DNA of 64,000 bases, from contig NZ_CP021377.1 of NCBI RefSeq assembly GCF_002157895.1, forward strand, positions 2,418,001-2,482,000. Reading direction: 5' to 3'. Within the stretch, counting starts at the first letter, position 1; the number at the start of each line of letters is the position of its first letter. The stretch is from Oceanisphaera profunda. GTDB taxonomy: Bacteria; Pseudomonadota; Gammaproteobacteria; Enterobacterales; Aeromonadaceae. The notes beneath the pieces are model-generated. The model worked only from the letters and a program-made list of their open reading frames with translations, did no database searches and was not told the DNA's origin. The translations under genes and the position numbers were made by a program. Of the stretch, positions 8,635 through 17,252 are shown piece after piece.

Positions 8635-10224
8635 ATGTCAGCACAGTCATTCTTGCAGGAAGTCGCCAAGCGCCGCACCTTTGCCATCATTTCGCACCCG
8701 GATGCGGGTAAGACCACCATTACCGAAAAGGTGCTGTTGCACGGCCATGCGATTCAAACGGCCGGTACCGTTAAGGGCCGTGGCTCAAACCAGCATGCTA
8801 AGTCTGACTGGATGGAGATGGAAAAAGAGCGGGGCATTTCAGTTACCACTTCAGTGATGCAGTTTCCTTACAATGACTGCCTGATTAATCTGTTGGATAC
8901 GCCCGGCCACGAAGACTTCTCAGAGGATACCTACCGTACCCTCACCGCCGTCGATTCTTGCTTAATGGTGATTGATGGTGGTAAAGGCGTAGAAGACAGA
9001 ACCCGTAAATTAATGGAAGTGACGCGCCTGCGTACCACGCCCATCGTTACCTTTATCAATAAGCTGGACCGTGATATTCGCGATCCCATGGAGCTGTTGG
9101 ATGAAGTTGAAAACGAGCTCAATATCATGTGCGCGCCCATTACCTGGCCCATTGGTAGCGGCAAGTGGTTTAAAGGCGTGTATCACTTAAAAAATGATGA
9201 GATCACCCTTTATCAGCCAGGTATGGGTCATGCGATTCAAGAGATCCGCGTCATTAAAGGCTTAGATAATCCTGAGCTAGAAACGATTCTGGAAGCCCGA
9301 GAATTAGCCGAGCTGCGCGATGAACTCGAGCTGGTGATGGGGGCCTCTAACGAATTTGATCATGACTTGTTTTTAGCCGGTGAGCTAACGCCTGTTTATT
9401 TTGGTACTGCACTGGGTAACTTTGGTGTGGATCATGTGCTGGACGGTTTTAGCAAATGGGCACCAGCACCCATGCCGCGCACCACTCATGAGCGTGAAGT
9501 AGTAGCCTCAGAAGATAAATTTTCCGGTTTCGTGTTTAAAATTCAAGCCAACATGGATCCGCGCCACCGTGACCGCATCGCCTTTATGCGCATTGTGTCT
9601 GGTACTTATAACCAAGGCATGAAGATGAAACACGTACGCCTTGGTAAAACCGTGAGTATTTCTGATGCGGTAACCTTTATGGCCGGCGATCGTGAACGTG
9701 CTGAAGAAGCCGTCGCTGGCGATATTATCGGCCTGCATAACCACGGCACCATTCAAATTGGCGATACCTTTACCCAAGGCGAAGATCTTAAGTTCTCCGG
9801 TATTCCTAACTTTGCACCGGAATTATTCCGTCGTATTCGCCTGCGTGATCCGCTCAAGCAAAAGCAACTACTGAAAGGCTTAGTGCAATTATCAGAAGAG
9901 GGCGCGGTGCAGTTATTCCGCCCCATCGATAACAACGACCTTATCGTAGGTGCGGTAGGTGTGTTGCAGTTTGATGTAGTGGTATCGCGCTTAAAGTCAG
10001 AATATAACGTGGATGCGCTTTATGAGGCGATTAACGTTTCTACCGCGCGCTGGGTATACTGCGAAGATGAGAAGAAGCTCGACGAGTTTGAACGCAAGAT
10101 GTCACAAAACTTGGCACGAGACGGCGGCGATAACCTCACCTATATTGCCCCGACCATGGTGAACTTGAACCTCACCCAAGAGCGCTACCCTGATTTTGAG
10201 TTCAGCAAAACCCGCGAGCACTAA
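8635..10224 (+). CDS. prfC: Peptide chain release factor 3
   Basis: RF3 is the translational GTPase that removes RF1/RF2 from the ribosome after termination. The 529-residue length equals that of E. coli RF3. The G-domain motifs are all present: G1 SHPDAGKTT (near residue 20), switch [11 protein letters not shown]3 [15 protein letters not shown]4 NKLDRD. Domains II and III follow in order. The ATG follows an AGAAGAAAT purine tract. A terminator follows directly, so it appears monocistronic. Confidence 0.97.
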   Translation: MSAQSFLQEVAKRRTFAIISHPDAGKTTITEKVLLHGHAIQTAGTVKGRGSNQHAKSDWMEMEKERGISVTTSVMQFPYNDCLINLLDTPGHEDFSEDTYRTLTAVDSCLMVIDGGKGVEDRTRKLMEVTRLRTTPIVTFINKLDRDIRDPMELLDEVENELNIMCAPITWPIGSGKWFKGVYHLKNDEITLYQPGMGHAIQEIRVIKGLDNPELETILEARELAELRDELELVMGASNEFDHDLFLAGELTPVYFGTALGNFGVDHVLDGFSKWAPAPMPRTTHEREVVASEDKFSGFVFKIQANMDPRHRDRIAFMRIVSGTYNQGMKMKHVRLGKTVSISDAVTFMAGDRERAEEAVAGDIIGLHNHGTIQIGDTFTQGEDLKFSGIPNFAPELFRRIRLRDPLKQKQLLKGLVQLSEEGAVQLFRPIDNNDLIVGAVGVLQFDVVVSRLKSEYNVDALYEAINVSTARWVYCEDEKKLDEFERKMSQNLARDGGDNLTYIAPTMVNLNLTQERYPDFEFSKTREH

Positions 10225-10250
10225 GCTTTACGCGCGTGACTAAATATAAA

Positions 10251-10275
10251 ACGCCGGCAACCAGCCGGCGTTTTT
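10251..10275 (+). terminator. Terminator of prfC
   Basis: ACGCCGGC-AACCA-GCCGGCGT stem followed by TTTT, 27 bases after the prfC stop. Confidence 0.92.
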
Positions 10276-10305
10276 GTTTCTGAAAGTGAGATGTGTTTGG
10301 TTTTT

Positions 10306-10337
10306 GTAGCCGCCAATTTATTCGGCGGTCCTGCGAA
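10306..10337. repeat. Hairpin module related to the MITE
   Basis: GTAGCCGCCAATTTATTCGGCGG followed by TCCTGC-GAA-GCAGGA. The layout (stem around AATTTATTC, then a second short hairpin) is the same as inside the MITE at 39.2 kb, but both stems differ in bases while still pairing. No CCTGATTAC ends are present here, so it is a fragment or a distant relative. Confidence 0.55.
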
Positions 10338-10420
10338 GCAGGATGATTTTCTCGTAGAACTTAACTTACGGCTTATGGTTTACGATTATGCTTATCCCTT
10401 ACCAATTAAATGTTTCAGAT

Positions 10421-10467
10421 CTAATCTCTATTTTTCCGTGTTCTTCCGTGTATTCCGTGGCAAAAAG
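10421..10467 (-). repeat. Dispersed CCACGGAA-type repeat, copy 1
   Basis: The reverse strand reads GCCACGGAATACACGGAAGA, then ACACGGAAAAAT. One of six related copies in the window (also 12.3, 12.5, 13.9, 14.05 and 22.7 kb). This copy is single, just upstream of the tatD ribosome site. Confidence 0.7.
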
Positions 10468-10505
10468 TCTTTAATCGTTAATAAAGTTTCGTATCAGGAG
10501 ATTAC

Positions 10506-11288
10506 ATGCTGCTCACCGACAGCCATTGCCACTTTGATTTTGCCGCATTTGGCCCTGATTCGGGCACAGAGCGCGCCGAGCATTGGCAGTGGGCACAGGC
10601 GGTAGGTGTGCATCGTTTAGTGATCCCAGGCATAGAGGCCGCACAATGGCCGACGCTACCTAAGTTGTGTGCGACCCATAACGGGCTTTATTACGCCTTA
10701 GGCCTGCATCCTTGGTGGTTAGAGGAGGCGCCAGGCGACTGGCCACATCAGTTAGCATTGGCGCTGAAATGCGCTGCAGCGGATGCACTTTGTGTCGCGG
10801 TGGGTGAGATTGGGCTGGATAAGCATTTGCCAGTGGCGTTAGATCTACAAGAAGCGGCATTTATTACTCAGCTAAAACTGGCCATCGAGTATCAAAAGCC
10901 GGTGATAATACACAGTAACGGCACCCACGACCGCGTTTTAAAATGGCTGCGCCGTTACCCCGCCATCGGCGGTGTGGTGCACGGTTTTTCTGGCTCTAGA
11001 CAGCAAGCCGAGGCTTTCTGGCAGCTCGGCATTCATATCGGCGTCGGTGGCACTATTACTTACTCCCGCGCCAATAAAACTCGGCTCGCCATCGCTGCCT
11101 TGCCAGTAGAGGCGCTAGTGTTAGAAACCGATGCCCCTGATATGCCGCTGAGTGGCTTTCAAGGTCAGCCCAATCATCCCACTCAGTTACCCTTGGTACT
11201 GAGCGCCTTAGCTGCACTGCGCCAAACTGATGCAGCAAGCTTGAGCCTACAGCTTGAGCGCAACGTGGATCGCCTATTTGGCTGGTAG
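10506..11288 (+). CDS. TatD-family metal-dependent hydrolase
   Basis: TatD-type deoxyribonuclease/hydrolase of 260 residues. Metal-binding motifs are visible in order: DSHCHFDF (residues 5-12), GEIGLD, a HSNGTHDR block, HGFSGS and the terminal metal Asp in ETDAPDMP. TatD proteins are TIM-barrel hydrolases implicated in DNA repair or 3'-exonuclease activity; this subfamily (YjjV-like) lies near deo genes in enterics, as here. AGGAGATTAC precedes the ATG, so I rejected a longer reading starting further upstream. Confidence 0.9.
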   Translation: MLLTDSHCHFDFAAFGPDSGTERAEHWQWAQAVGVHRLVIPGIEAAQWPTLPKLCATHNGLYYALGLHPWWLEEAPGDWPHQLALALKCAAADALCVAVGEIGLDKHLPVALDLQEAAFITQLKLAIEYQKPVIIHSNGTHDRVLKWLRRYPAIGGVVHGFSGSRQQAEAFWQLGIHIGVGGTITYSRANKTRLAIAALPVEALVLETDAPDMPLSGFQGQPNHPTQLPLVLSALAALRQTDAASLSLQLERNVDRLFGW

Positions 11289-11365
11289 CGCTCGTTTTTG
11301 CACTGGCAGGTAGCTCATGCCTTTCGGCCATTCTGGTATGCTGATAAAAATAATGGGAGTCGTAT

Positions 11366-12256
11366 ATGAAGCCGCCTAATTTACCCTTGGTAGCCGCCCA
11401 GAAAACGCTTTCTTTAGCAGAGAGCCAAGCGCTTTTTTCCGCCGCAAGGCAAGCCTTGGCCATGATGGACTTAACCAGCCTAAATGATGACGATACCGAG
11501 CACAGCATTCAGGCTCTCTGCCAACAAGCGACCACGCCCTTTGGCAATGTGGCGGCTATGTGTGTTTACCCGCAATTTATCAAAACGGTACAAGCTGCCT
11601 TAAATACGCTAGGCCTTAGCGAGCAAGTGGCCATCGCTACTGTGGTTAACTTTCCCCATGGCTTAGATAGCATCAATCAAGTTGAGCAAGATATTCGCGC
11701 CGCTATTACCGCCGGCGCTCAAGAGATAGACCTAGTACTGCCTTATCGACAACTGATGGCGGGTGATAGCGCCTTTGCACTGGCCATGGTGCAAGCCGCC
11801 AAGGCGGTGTGCGTTGAGGCGAGCCCTGAGCCACACCTGGATAAACCAGTGCTTAATAAAACGCAGTTTAATAAATCAGCGTCATTAAAAGTCATTATCG
11901 AAAGTGGTGAGCTGGCCACGGCGGCACTTATTACTCAAGCCAGTGAACTGGCCATTAAAGGCGGCGCGGATTTTATTAAAACCTCCACCGGTAAAGTGGC
12001 GATGAATGCCACCTTAGCTGCGGCCGAGCTGATGCTTCTCGCCATTCGTGATAGCGAGCAAGCTGTCGGCTTTAAAGCCGCAGGGGGCGTGCGTACCGCT
12101 CAAGATGCTCAGCAGTATTTGCAGTTAGCCGCCCGTATTATGGGAAAAGATTGGCTAACGCCGACCCACTTTAGATTTGGCGCTTCAGGTTTGTTAACTC
12201 AGCTGTTACATACCTTGGATGAACAACCTACAGTGCCATCGGCGACAGGCTATTAA
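11366..12256 (+). CDS. deoC: Deoxyribose-phosphate aldolase
   Basis: DeoC cleaves 2-deoxyribose 5-phosphate to glyceraldehyde 3-phosphate and acetaldehyde in deoxynucleoside catabolism. The 296-residue class I aldolase shows MDLTSLNDDDT near the N-terminus, AIATVVNFPHG, EIDLVLPYR, the Schiff-base Lys in DFIKTSTGK and the GFKAAGGVRT phosphate loop. An extra ~22 residues (ASPEPHLDKPVLNKTQFNKS) lie between the usual VCVE and LKVIIE strands, making it longer than the 259-residue E. coli enzyme. GGGAG precedes the ATG. First gene of the deo cluster. Confidence 0.95.
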   Translation: MKPPNLPLVAAQKTLSLAESQALFSAARQALAMMDLTSLNDDDTEHSIQALCQQATTPFGNVAAMCVYPQFIKTVQAALNTLGLSEQVAIATVVNFPHGLDSINQVEQDIRAAITAGAQEIDLVLPYRQLMAGDSAFALAMVQAAKAVCVEASPEPHLDKPVLNKTQFNKSASLKVIIESGELATAALITQASELAIKGGADFIKTSTGKVAMNATLAAAELMLLAIRDSEQAVGFKAAGGVRTAQDAQQYLQLAARIMGKDWLTPTHFRFGASGLLTQLLHTLDEQPTVPSATGY

Positions 12257-12321
12257 GTAATGTTGCATAACTTATGTGGTGGATTCTGTAGATAGCTTCG
12301 GCTTACTTTAAAGTTAAAGAC

Positions 12322-12371
12322 CTTTCGCAACGGAATCCACGGAACCCACGGAAAAATAAAGATAAGATCGG
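12322..12371 (+). repeat. Dispersed CCACGGAA-type repeat, copy 2
   Basis: Reads GCAACGGAATCCACGGAACC, then CACGGAAAAATAAAGATAAGATCG. Forms the left arm of an inverted pair with copy 3. Confidence 0.75.
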
Positions 12372-12440
12372 AAAAATTGATTTGTAAAATCTTAATCAAA
12401 GCCGTGCCAAGCTACCCTGGCTGCTAGACTTTGCTCTTAC

Positions 12441-12518
12441 CTAATAAGATTTTTTGGATTTTTTCGTTCTTATCTCAGCTTAATTCTTCTGTGTTCTTTC
12501 GTGGGTTCCGTTGCAAAA
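12441..12518 (-). repeat. Dispersed CCACGGAA-type repeat, copy 3
   Basis: The reverse strand reads GCAACGGAACCCACGAAAGA, then ACACAGAAGAATTAAGCTGAG. Right arm of the deoC-deoB inverted pair. Confidence 0.75.
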
Positions 12519-12646
12519 AATTATTGGTGTAAGGCTTTTAAGAAGCAGCAGTAAGCCTGACCTATGTTTCCACATCAGTTACGACGAGCTAATTAAGACA
12601 ATTTACTTAAGACTGAGCTAGCGCCTAACTCGTACAAGGAAGCCTT

Positions 12647-13894
12647 ATGAAACGTGCAATGGTATTAGTACTCGACTCTTTTGGTATTGGCGGCGCACCG
12701 GATGCAGCCGAGTTTGGCGATCAAGGTGCCGACACATTGGGCAGCATCGCGCTTGCGTGTGCCGAAGGCCGTGCGGATCTTATTAATGGAGACGTAAGTA
12801 GTACTGGCAATAGCCGCCGAGGTCCACTAATGCTGCCTAACTTAGCTAAATTAGGCTTGTTTCATGCCCACCTTGCCAGCACCGGCCAAGTGGCTGCAGG
12901 GATGAGCTTGCCCGATACCGTTATTGGCAGTTATGGCCATGCTCAAGAAATCTCATCAGGCAAAGACACGCCCTCTGGCCACTGGGAGCTAGCAGGTGTA
13001 CCGGTATTGTTTGATTGGGGTTATTTTTTAGAAACTGAACATAGCTTTCCGTCCTCACTAGTGGCGGATCTCATAGCTCAAGCCAAATTGCCGGGCATAT
13101 TAGGCAACTGCCATGCTTCAGGTACCACCATCTTGGAGCAGTTAGGAGAAGAGCATGTGCGCACTGGCCAGCCGATTTGCTATACCTCCGCCGATTCGGT
13201 GTTTCAGATTGCTGCTCATGAACAGCACTTTGGCCTAGAACGCTTATATGAAGTGTGTGAAGTAGCCCGCGAGCTATTAATGCCCTACAACATAGCACGC
13301 GTGATAGCGCGGCCCTTCCTTGGCCAAACACCAACGGACTTTGCTCGCACCGGCAATCGCCGCGACTACAGCATTACGCCGCCGGCACCCACAGTGCTCG
13401 ATAAATTGGCGACAGAGCGCCAAGGCCAAGTGGTGTCGATTGGTAAAATTGCCGATATTTATGCCCACTCGGGTATTACAAAAAAGGTGAAAGCCACCGG
13501 CACGAATGCCTTGTTTGATGCTTCGTTGGCTGAGCTCGCGTGCGCAGGCGATAACACCTTGATCATGACTAACTTCGTGGATTTCGACTCTAGCTTCGGC
13601 CACAGGCGCGACATAGCCGGTTACGCAGCCGAGCTTGAAGCCTTTGATCGCCGTCTGCCTGAATTATTGAGTGCGCTTAAACCTAACGATCTCTTAATCC
13701 TCACTGCCGATCACGGCTGCGACCCTAGTTGGCCCGGCACCGAGCACACCCGTGAGCAAGTGCCGGTATTGTGTATAGGTGCAGGCTTAACGGCGGGATC
13801 TTTAGGCCAGCGCGATACCTTCGCCGACATCGGCCAAAGCCTAGCTCAATACTTTGGCACCAGCCCCATGGATTACGGCACATCGTTTTTGTAA
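12647..13894 (+). CDS. deoB: Phosphopentomutase
   Basis: DeoB interconverts (deoxy)ribose 1-phosphate and 5-phosphate, linking nucleoside phosphorolysis to DeoC. At 415 residues it is close to the E. coli enzyme. It belongs to the alkaline-phosphatase-like metalloenzyme superfamily: the N-terminal metal site is [12 protein letters not shown], the [12 protein letters not shown] block follows, and the C-terminal metal site is [26 protein letters not shown] precedes the ATG. Confidence 0.96.
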   Translation: MKRAMVLVLDSFGIGGAPDAAEFGDQGADTLGSIALACAEGRADLINGDVSSTGNSRRGPLMLPNLAKLGLFHAHLASTGQVAAGMSLPDTVIGSYGHAQEISSGKDTPSGHWELAGVPVLFDWGYFLETEHSFPSSLVADLIAQAKLPGILGNCHASGTTILEQLGEEHVRTGQPICYTSADSVFQIAAHEQHFGLERLYEVCEVARELLMPYNIARVIARPFLGQTPTDFARTGNRRDYSITPPAPTVLDKLATERQGQVVSIGKIADIYAHSGITKKVKATGTNALFDASLAELACAGDNTLIMTNFVDFDSSFGHRRDIAGYAAELEAFDRRLPELLSALKPNDLLILTADHGCDPSWPGTEHTREQVPVLCIGAGLTAGSLGQRDTFADIGQSLAQYFGTSPMDYGTSFL

Positions 13895-13903
13895 TGACTA
13901 AAA

Positions 13904-13965
13904 TATTTTGCCACGGAAGAACACGGAACCCACGGAAAGATTAAGCTGAGATAAGATCGAAACGG
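13904..13965 (+). repeat. Dispersed CCACGGAA-type repeat, copy 4
   Basis: Reads TTTTGCCACGGAAGAACACG, then GAACCCACGGAAAGATTAAGCTGAG. Starts ten bases after the deoB stop and pairs in inverted orientation with copy 5. Confidence 0.75.
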
Positions 13966-14019
13966 ACTAAAAATATTAATGGTAAAAGCTAACCATATGA
14001 CCGACGTTTTTATTAATAG

Positions 14020-14078
14020 AATATTTTTCAGATTTTATTACTATTTTTCCGCGGTTTCCGTGGGTTCCGTTGCTAATA
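14020..14078 (-). repeat. Dispersed CCACGGAA-type repeat, copy 5
   Basis: The reverse strand reads GCAACGGAACCCACGGAAAC, then CGCGGAAAAATAG. Right arm of the deoB-deoD inverted pair, about 50 bases before the deoD start. Confidence 0.75.
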
Positions 14079-14130
14079 TGATATGTCTTTAGCTAGACGT
14101 TGTTTTTATCTTTGAAACAAGGAAAGAGCG

Positions 14131-14847
14131 ATGGCGACTCCTCATATTAATGCCGAGCGGGGCGATTTTGCCGATACCATTTTAATGCCGGGCGATCCGC
14201 TGCGCGCGCAATACATAGCCGACAATTTCTTAACTGACGTTAAACAGGTTAACGAAGTGCGCAATATGTTGGGTTTTACAGGTCGCTATAAAGGCCGTGC
14301 GGTGTCGGTAATGGGCCATGGCATGGGCATACCCTCGGTATCTATCTATGCCAAAGAGTTGATCACCGAATTTGGCGTGCAGACTTTGATCCGCGTCGGA
14401 TCCTGCGGCGCAGTGCGTGACGATGTTCAGTTGCGCGATCTGGTGATCGGTCTAGGCGCCAGTACGGATTCTAAGGTGAACCGCATGCGCTTTATGGGGA
14501 ACGACTTAGCAGCATTAGCAGACTTTGATCTAGTGAGTAATGCAGTAGCCGCAGCCAAAGCCTGCCAAGTACCGTTTAAGGTGGGGAATTTATTTTCTGC
14601 AGATTTGTTTTATTCACCTCAGCCAGAACTGTTCGAGCTAATGAAACAATACGGGATCTTAGGCGTAGAGATGGAAGCCGCGGGTTTATATGGCGTCGCT
14701 GCCCAATACGGCGCCCGCGCCGTGACCTTATGTACGGTATCGGATCATATTTTGCGCAAAGAAGCGCTAAGCTCAATGGATCGACAAAATACCTTCAACG
14801 ATATGATAGAAGTGGGACTGGAGTCGGTGCTGTTGGGGGATGTTTAA
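14131..14847 (+). CDS. deoD: Purine nucleoside phosphorylase
   Basis: DeoD phosphorolyses purine (deoxy)nucleosides to the base plus (deoxy)ribose 1-phosphate, feeding DeoB and DeoC. The hexameric PNP family signature is clear: [30 protein letters not shown], the [12 protein letters not shown] block, VGSCGA and VEMEAAGLY. The 238-residue length matches E. coli. AAGGAAAG precedes the ATG. deoA (thymidine phosphorylase) is absent from the cluster. Confidence 0.97.
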   Translation: MATPHINAERGDFADTILMPGDPLRAQYIADNFLTDVKQVNEVRNMLGFTGRYKGRAVSVMGHGMGIPSVSIYAKELITEFGVQTLIRVGSCGAVRDDVQLRDLVIGLGASTDSKVNRMRFMGNDLAALADFDLVSNAVAAAKACQVPFKVGNLFSADLFYSPQPELFELMKQYGILGVEMEAAGLYGVAAQYGARAVTLCTVSDHILRKEALSSMDRQNTFNDMIEVGLESVLLGDV

Positions 14848-15059
14848 CTTCATTACTTGTTCGAAAATCATGAGCTTGTGCATACAGGCAGCAGGATTCT
14901 CTCCGCCAACTCGCTAAGCTGCATCCATGCGACGCTCGGGAAATGCCGTCCATGGCATTTCACGGTTGGCTACGACAATTCCTACTGTCTGTGATCGGAG
15001 AGTAGCTTTTTTTTCTCAGCCTGGCTCTGGTTCACATAAACGCTCTCTTGAAGTGCTTG

Positions 15060-15593
15060 TTATGCAAAGTTTGTTTGATATGTCTCACTTAGCATTTTAT
15101 AGAGATCTTCTCGAAGTTTTTTAATTTGAATTTTTTTCTCTTCGATTTCTTCTTCAGTTAAAGTTTCTTTGTCCACATAACACGAACGTCTAAACTGAAC
15201 GACAGCTTCGCCTAACTCACGAAGTTTACTGTAAGCCTCGTGTTCACCAACAAGCAATAATTTGGACTCAGCATTAGTTAACGAGCCAAAAGTAGAGAAA
15301 AGCTCAGCTTTAACTTCTTCTAATTCATCTTTTCTGCTTTGTGGCCATTCTTTGCCATTTTTATTAAATCTAATCCACTCAACAACCAATGCCCAATATT
15401 TTAGATATACGTGATTCAGTTGCTCAGTTTGCTCTGCAACTTGCTCTAGCAGTGTTCTATGCCTTTTCTCATATTCACGAATAGATTCAGATTTACCTTT
15501 CTGCTTACTATGCCAATGAGTCGCGAATGCAGTAATTACAGCACCAAGACCAATTTTTACTGCTGTATCCAGCACATCAATCAATGTTGTCAA
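15060..15593 (-). CDS. AT-rich orphan protein: N-terminal membrane segment plus coiled coil
   Basis: No family recognised. The 177-residue product has one N-terminal hydrophobic stretch (VKIGLGAVITAFATHW, residues 12-27). A charged, helical region with coiled-coil character follows (about residues 30-65 and 135-170, rich in Glu, Lys and Leu), so it is probably a membrane-anchored cytoplasmic helical protein. The start is TTG, chosen because AAGGA lies seven bases upstream. Base composition is clearly more AT-rich than the neighbouring core genes, and the next features are a MITE and an IS110, so it looks horizontally acquired. Confidence 0.6.
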   Translation of the reverse strand: MTTLIDVLDTAVKIGLGAVITAFATHWHSKQKGKSESIREYEKRHRTLLEQVAEQTEQLNHVYLKYWALVVEWIRFNKNGKEWPQSRKDELEEVKAELFSTFGSLTNAESKLLLVGEHEAYSKLRELGEAVVQFRRSCYVDKETLTEEEIEEKKIQIKKLREDLYKMLSETYQTNFA

Positions 15594-15821
15594 TATTTTT
15601 CCTTACACATAGCACTTTTAATGCTGATCATGATTATATTGATGCTGAGTTATTAGCGATATTTTTTATTAATAATTATACCTGATTACCCACAAAGGTC
15701 AGTCATGTTTCAGTGAGTTTAGCATCAATTAATTCAATAGGTTACAGTGAGGTGCCCGCCTATTCGGTAAGAATATGAGGCTCAGTTTGGTATTTTGACC
15801 TTGTAGATACTCTGTTGGACG

Positions 15822-16814
15822 TCAAGATTTTATATGCTGTTCACTGAACAATAACGTCGAATCAAACGGCGTTTCTGTCTTCATACAGGCCCACAAGCCA
15901 GTGAGATATTTTCTCATTATCGCGCACTGAGCCTGTATCTTTTTCTTGCCACGTGAGACCAACGCCTCTGAAAATGCTTTGGCCCTGACGTCGTGCTGAG
16001 CTGCACACATCGCTGGCATATATAATGCAGAGCGAAGGTACGCATTACCTGCTTTACTGAGCCGTGCAGGTCGGTTAACACTTGTTCCTGACTGCGTGAG
16101 ACGCACATCAAGCCCTGCAAATCGACTAACTTGTGGCGCTTTTAAATCCTTAGGTAGGACGCATAATTCAGCCAACACAATGAGTGCTGTTGCCCTTCCT
16201 ACGCCCTTCGCAGCAGACATACTCTTTAAATGCAGAGAAAGTATTTCTGACTCTGCAATTAACGCGAGGGCGGCCTGCGTCAGACGGTCAATACGCCGGC
16301 TTAGCATATCAATCCCGTCCTCCTCATCCTCGATTATCATCGGCATCGTTGCCTGTTTGGCTTGCAACGCATGCAACCGGTTCTTCGCTTGGGTGCGTGT
16401 ACCAGTGAGGCGGTTAATCTGCCTACCGATGTCCCGCAGGCCAAGGTGGCTCTCGCTTGGTGGTGTCCAGAGTCGAGGCTCCATACGCTCACCGTACTCA
16501 GCCAACAGGGCCGAGTCGATACCATCGGTCTTGCTTCCCGTCAGCTTAAGCGTAGCAAAGTGATGGAAGCTTTTTGGGTTAATAACGGCGACGGGTAATC
16601 CTGCTTTTACCAAGGCGACGGCCAAGTCAAAATAGTAAATTCCCGTCGCTTCCATCACGATAAGAGAAGGCGTTTTAGCCAGGAGTCGTTTGACTGCTTT
16701 GGCGTGCCCTTGGGGTGTTTGTTTGAACTGCTCAACTTTAGATGACCGACCATTACTTCTCATCACGAGGTCAAATGTTTTAGCTGCAATATCAATCCCC
16801 ACAAAGACGTTCAT
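15822..16814 (-). CDS. IS110-family transposase (DEDD recombinase)
   Basis: A 330-residue recombinase of the IS110 family. The RuvC-like N-terminal domain carries the DEDD residues D8 (FVGIDIA), E55 (VMEATG), D97 and D100 (KTDGIDS). A coiled-coil middle follows, and the C-terminal Tnp_20 domain has GVGRATA, FAGLDVRLTQSGTS and a probable catalytic Ser262 in YLRSALYMP. I chose ATG 16814 because AAAGGAAAGG lies just upstream; a TTG at 16832 overlaps it. The long upstream and short downstream noncoding ends fit the IS110 rather than the IS1111 group. Confidence 0.95.
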   Translation of the reverse strand: MNVFVGIDIAAKTFDLVMRSNGRSSKVEQFKQTPQGHAKAVKRLLAKTPSLIVMEATGIYYFDLAVALVKAGLPVAVINPKSFHHFATLKLTGSKTDGIDSALLAEYGERMEPRLWTPPSESHLGLRDIGRQINRLTGTRTQAKNRLHALQAKQATMPMIIEDEEDGIDMLSRRIDRLTQAALALIAESEILSLHLKSMSAAKGVGRATALIVLAELCVLPKDLKAPQVSRFAGLDVRLTQSGTSVNRPARLSKAGNAYLRSALYMPAMCAAQHDVRAKAFSEALVSRGKKKIQAQCAIMRKYLTGLWACMKTETPFDSTLLFSEQHIKS

Positions 16815-16877
16815 GGCCTTTCCTTTAAGCAATGGTTTGTTAGATAATGGTCACTGGTTCCTCGACCTCGTACTTTA

Positions 16878-17011
16878 TGCAATCTCAACCTTGTGATGCG
16901 AAGTCCGATTCTTATCGGCTTCCTGATACTCTTCGAGCTTTGCAATGAGGCGGGGAGCCAATCTACAAACGAGGTCAGTAAATACTGCCTCCAGGTGCCA
17001 ACGGCTTCCCC
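16878..17011 (-). ncRNA. Predicted IS110 bridge RNA with target and donor loops
   Basis: On the transposase strand this region forms two stem-enclosed internal loops. Loop 1 (target): outer stem 17003-17011 with 16952-16959 (GGGGAAGCC/GGCTCCCC, one bulge), a left guide TTGGCACCT (16993-17001), hairpin 16971-16991, right guide GTTTGTAG (16963-16970). Loop 2 (donor): outer stem 16935-16944 with 16878-16886, left guide AGAGTATC (16925-16932), hairpin 16900-16922, right guide GCATCACAAG (16890-16899). The left guides equal the left target and the IS right terminus; the right guides are complementary to the right target and, with one bulge, to the IS left terminus. RNA ends are not determined. Confidence 0.75.
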
Positions 17012-17252
17012 AGTAACTGTTAAATACTCTATCAATTCATCTGACTTAAACATACAAGGTGCCAATTTATTCGGCACGGTTTGGTGTTTTGGTTTAAATC
17101 TAAACCTCAGTAACAGCCAGCAGAGCTGGCCTGCCGAATAAATTGGGCAGCTACAAAGAACAAACCGAAACAGGGTGCATTATGGCTGAGGTTCATACGT
17201 AATCAGGTAATTATAAGCAGTAGCAATAATTAAGCTGTAGTAGGCTTCGAGC

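Larger units (their letters stand above)
12257..12646. other. deoC-deoB gap filled by inverted repeats
   Basis: A 390-base gap with no gene. It contains two CCACGGAA-type repeats in opposite orientation (12322-12371 and 12441-12518), which could fold into one long imperfect hairpin with a ~70-base loop in a deoC-deoB transcript. The last 50 bases carry the deoB ribosome site. Confidence 0.6.
15807..17056 (-). mobile_element. IS110-group insertion sequence, ends defined by comparison
   Basis: 1,250 bp. The ends were set by comparing the interrupted MITE with the intact copy at 39.15 kb: the intact site reads ATTGGCCC-CT-ACAAGG, and here (minus strand) the sequence is ATTGGCAC-CT-[IS]-CT-ACAAGG. 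The IS begins TGTATGTTTAAG and ends CAGAGTAT, with a CT core on both sides and no other duplication. This matches IS110-group insertion. About 240 bases precede the transposase and only 15 follow it. Confidence 0.88.
15681..17207 (-). mobile_element. MITE copy split by IS110 insertion
   Basis: Same element as at 39151-39342 but in the opposite orientation. Outer ends are CCTGATTACC (15681) and CGTAATCAGG (to 17207). The flanking 8-bp direct repeat TAATTATA at 15673-15680 and 17208-17215 is perfect. Without the IS it would be 277 bp; relative to the 192-bp copy it has an extra ~83 bases after the left end. The IS110 sits between ...CCTTGTAG (15806) and AGGTGCCAATTTATTC (17057 on). Confidence 0.88.

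Noticed and set aside
10291-10605. Longer plus-strand frame overlapping tatD start
   Set aside because: Different frame from TatD; the AGGAGA-ATG at 10506 fits the real gene.
14927-15124. 65-codon plus-strand frame after deoD
   Set aside because: No ribosome site or domain and overlaps the better-supported minus-strand orphan gene.
16952-16962. ATTGGCTCC in the IS110 leader as a target guide
   Set aside because: Although it resembles the target, it forms the closing stem with 17003-17011; the 9-base match at 16993-17001 is better placed as the left guide.
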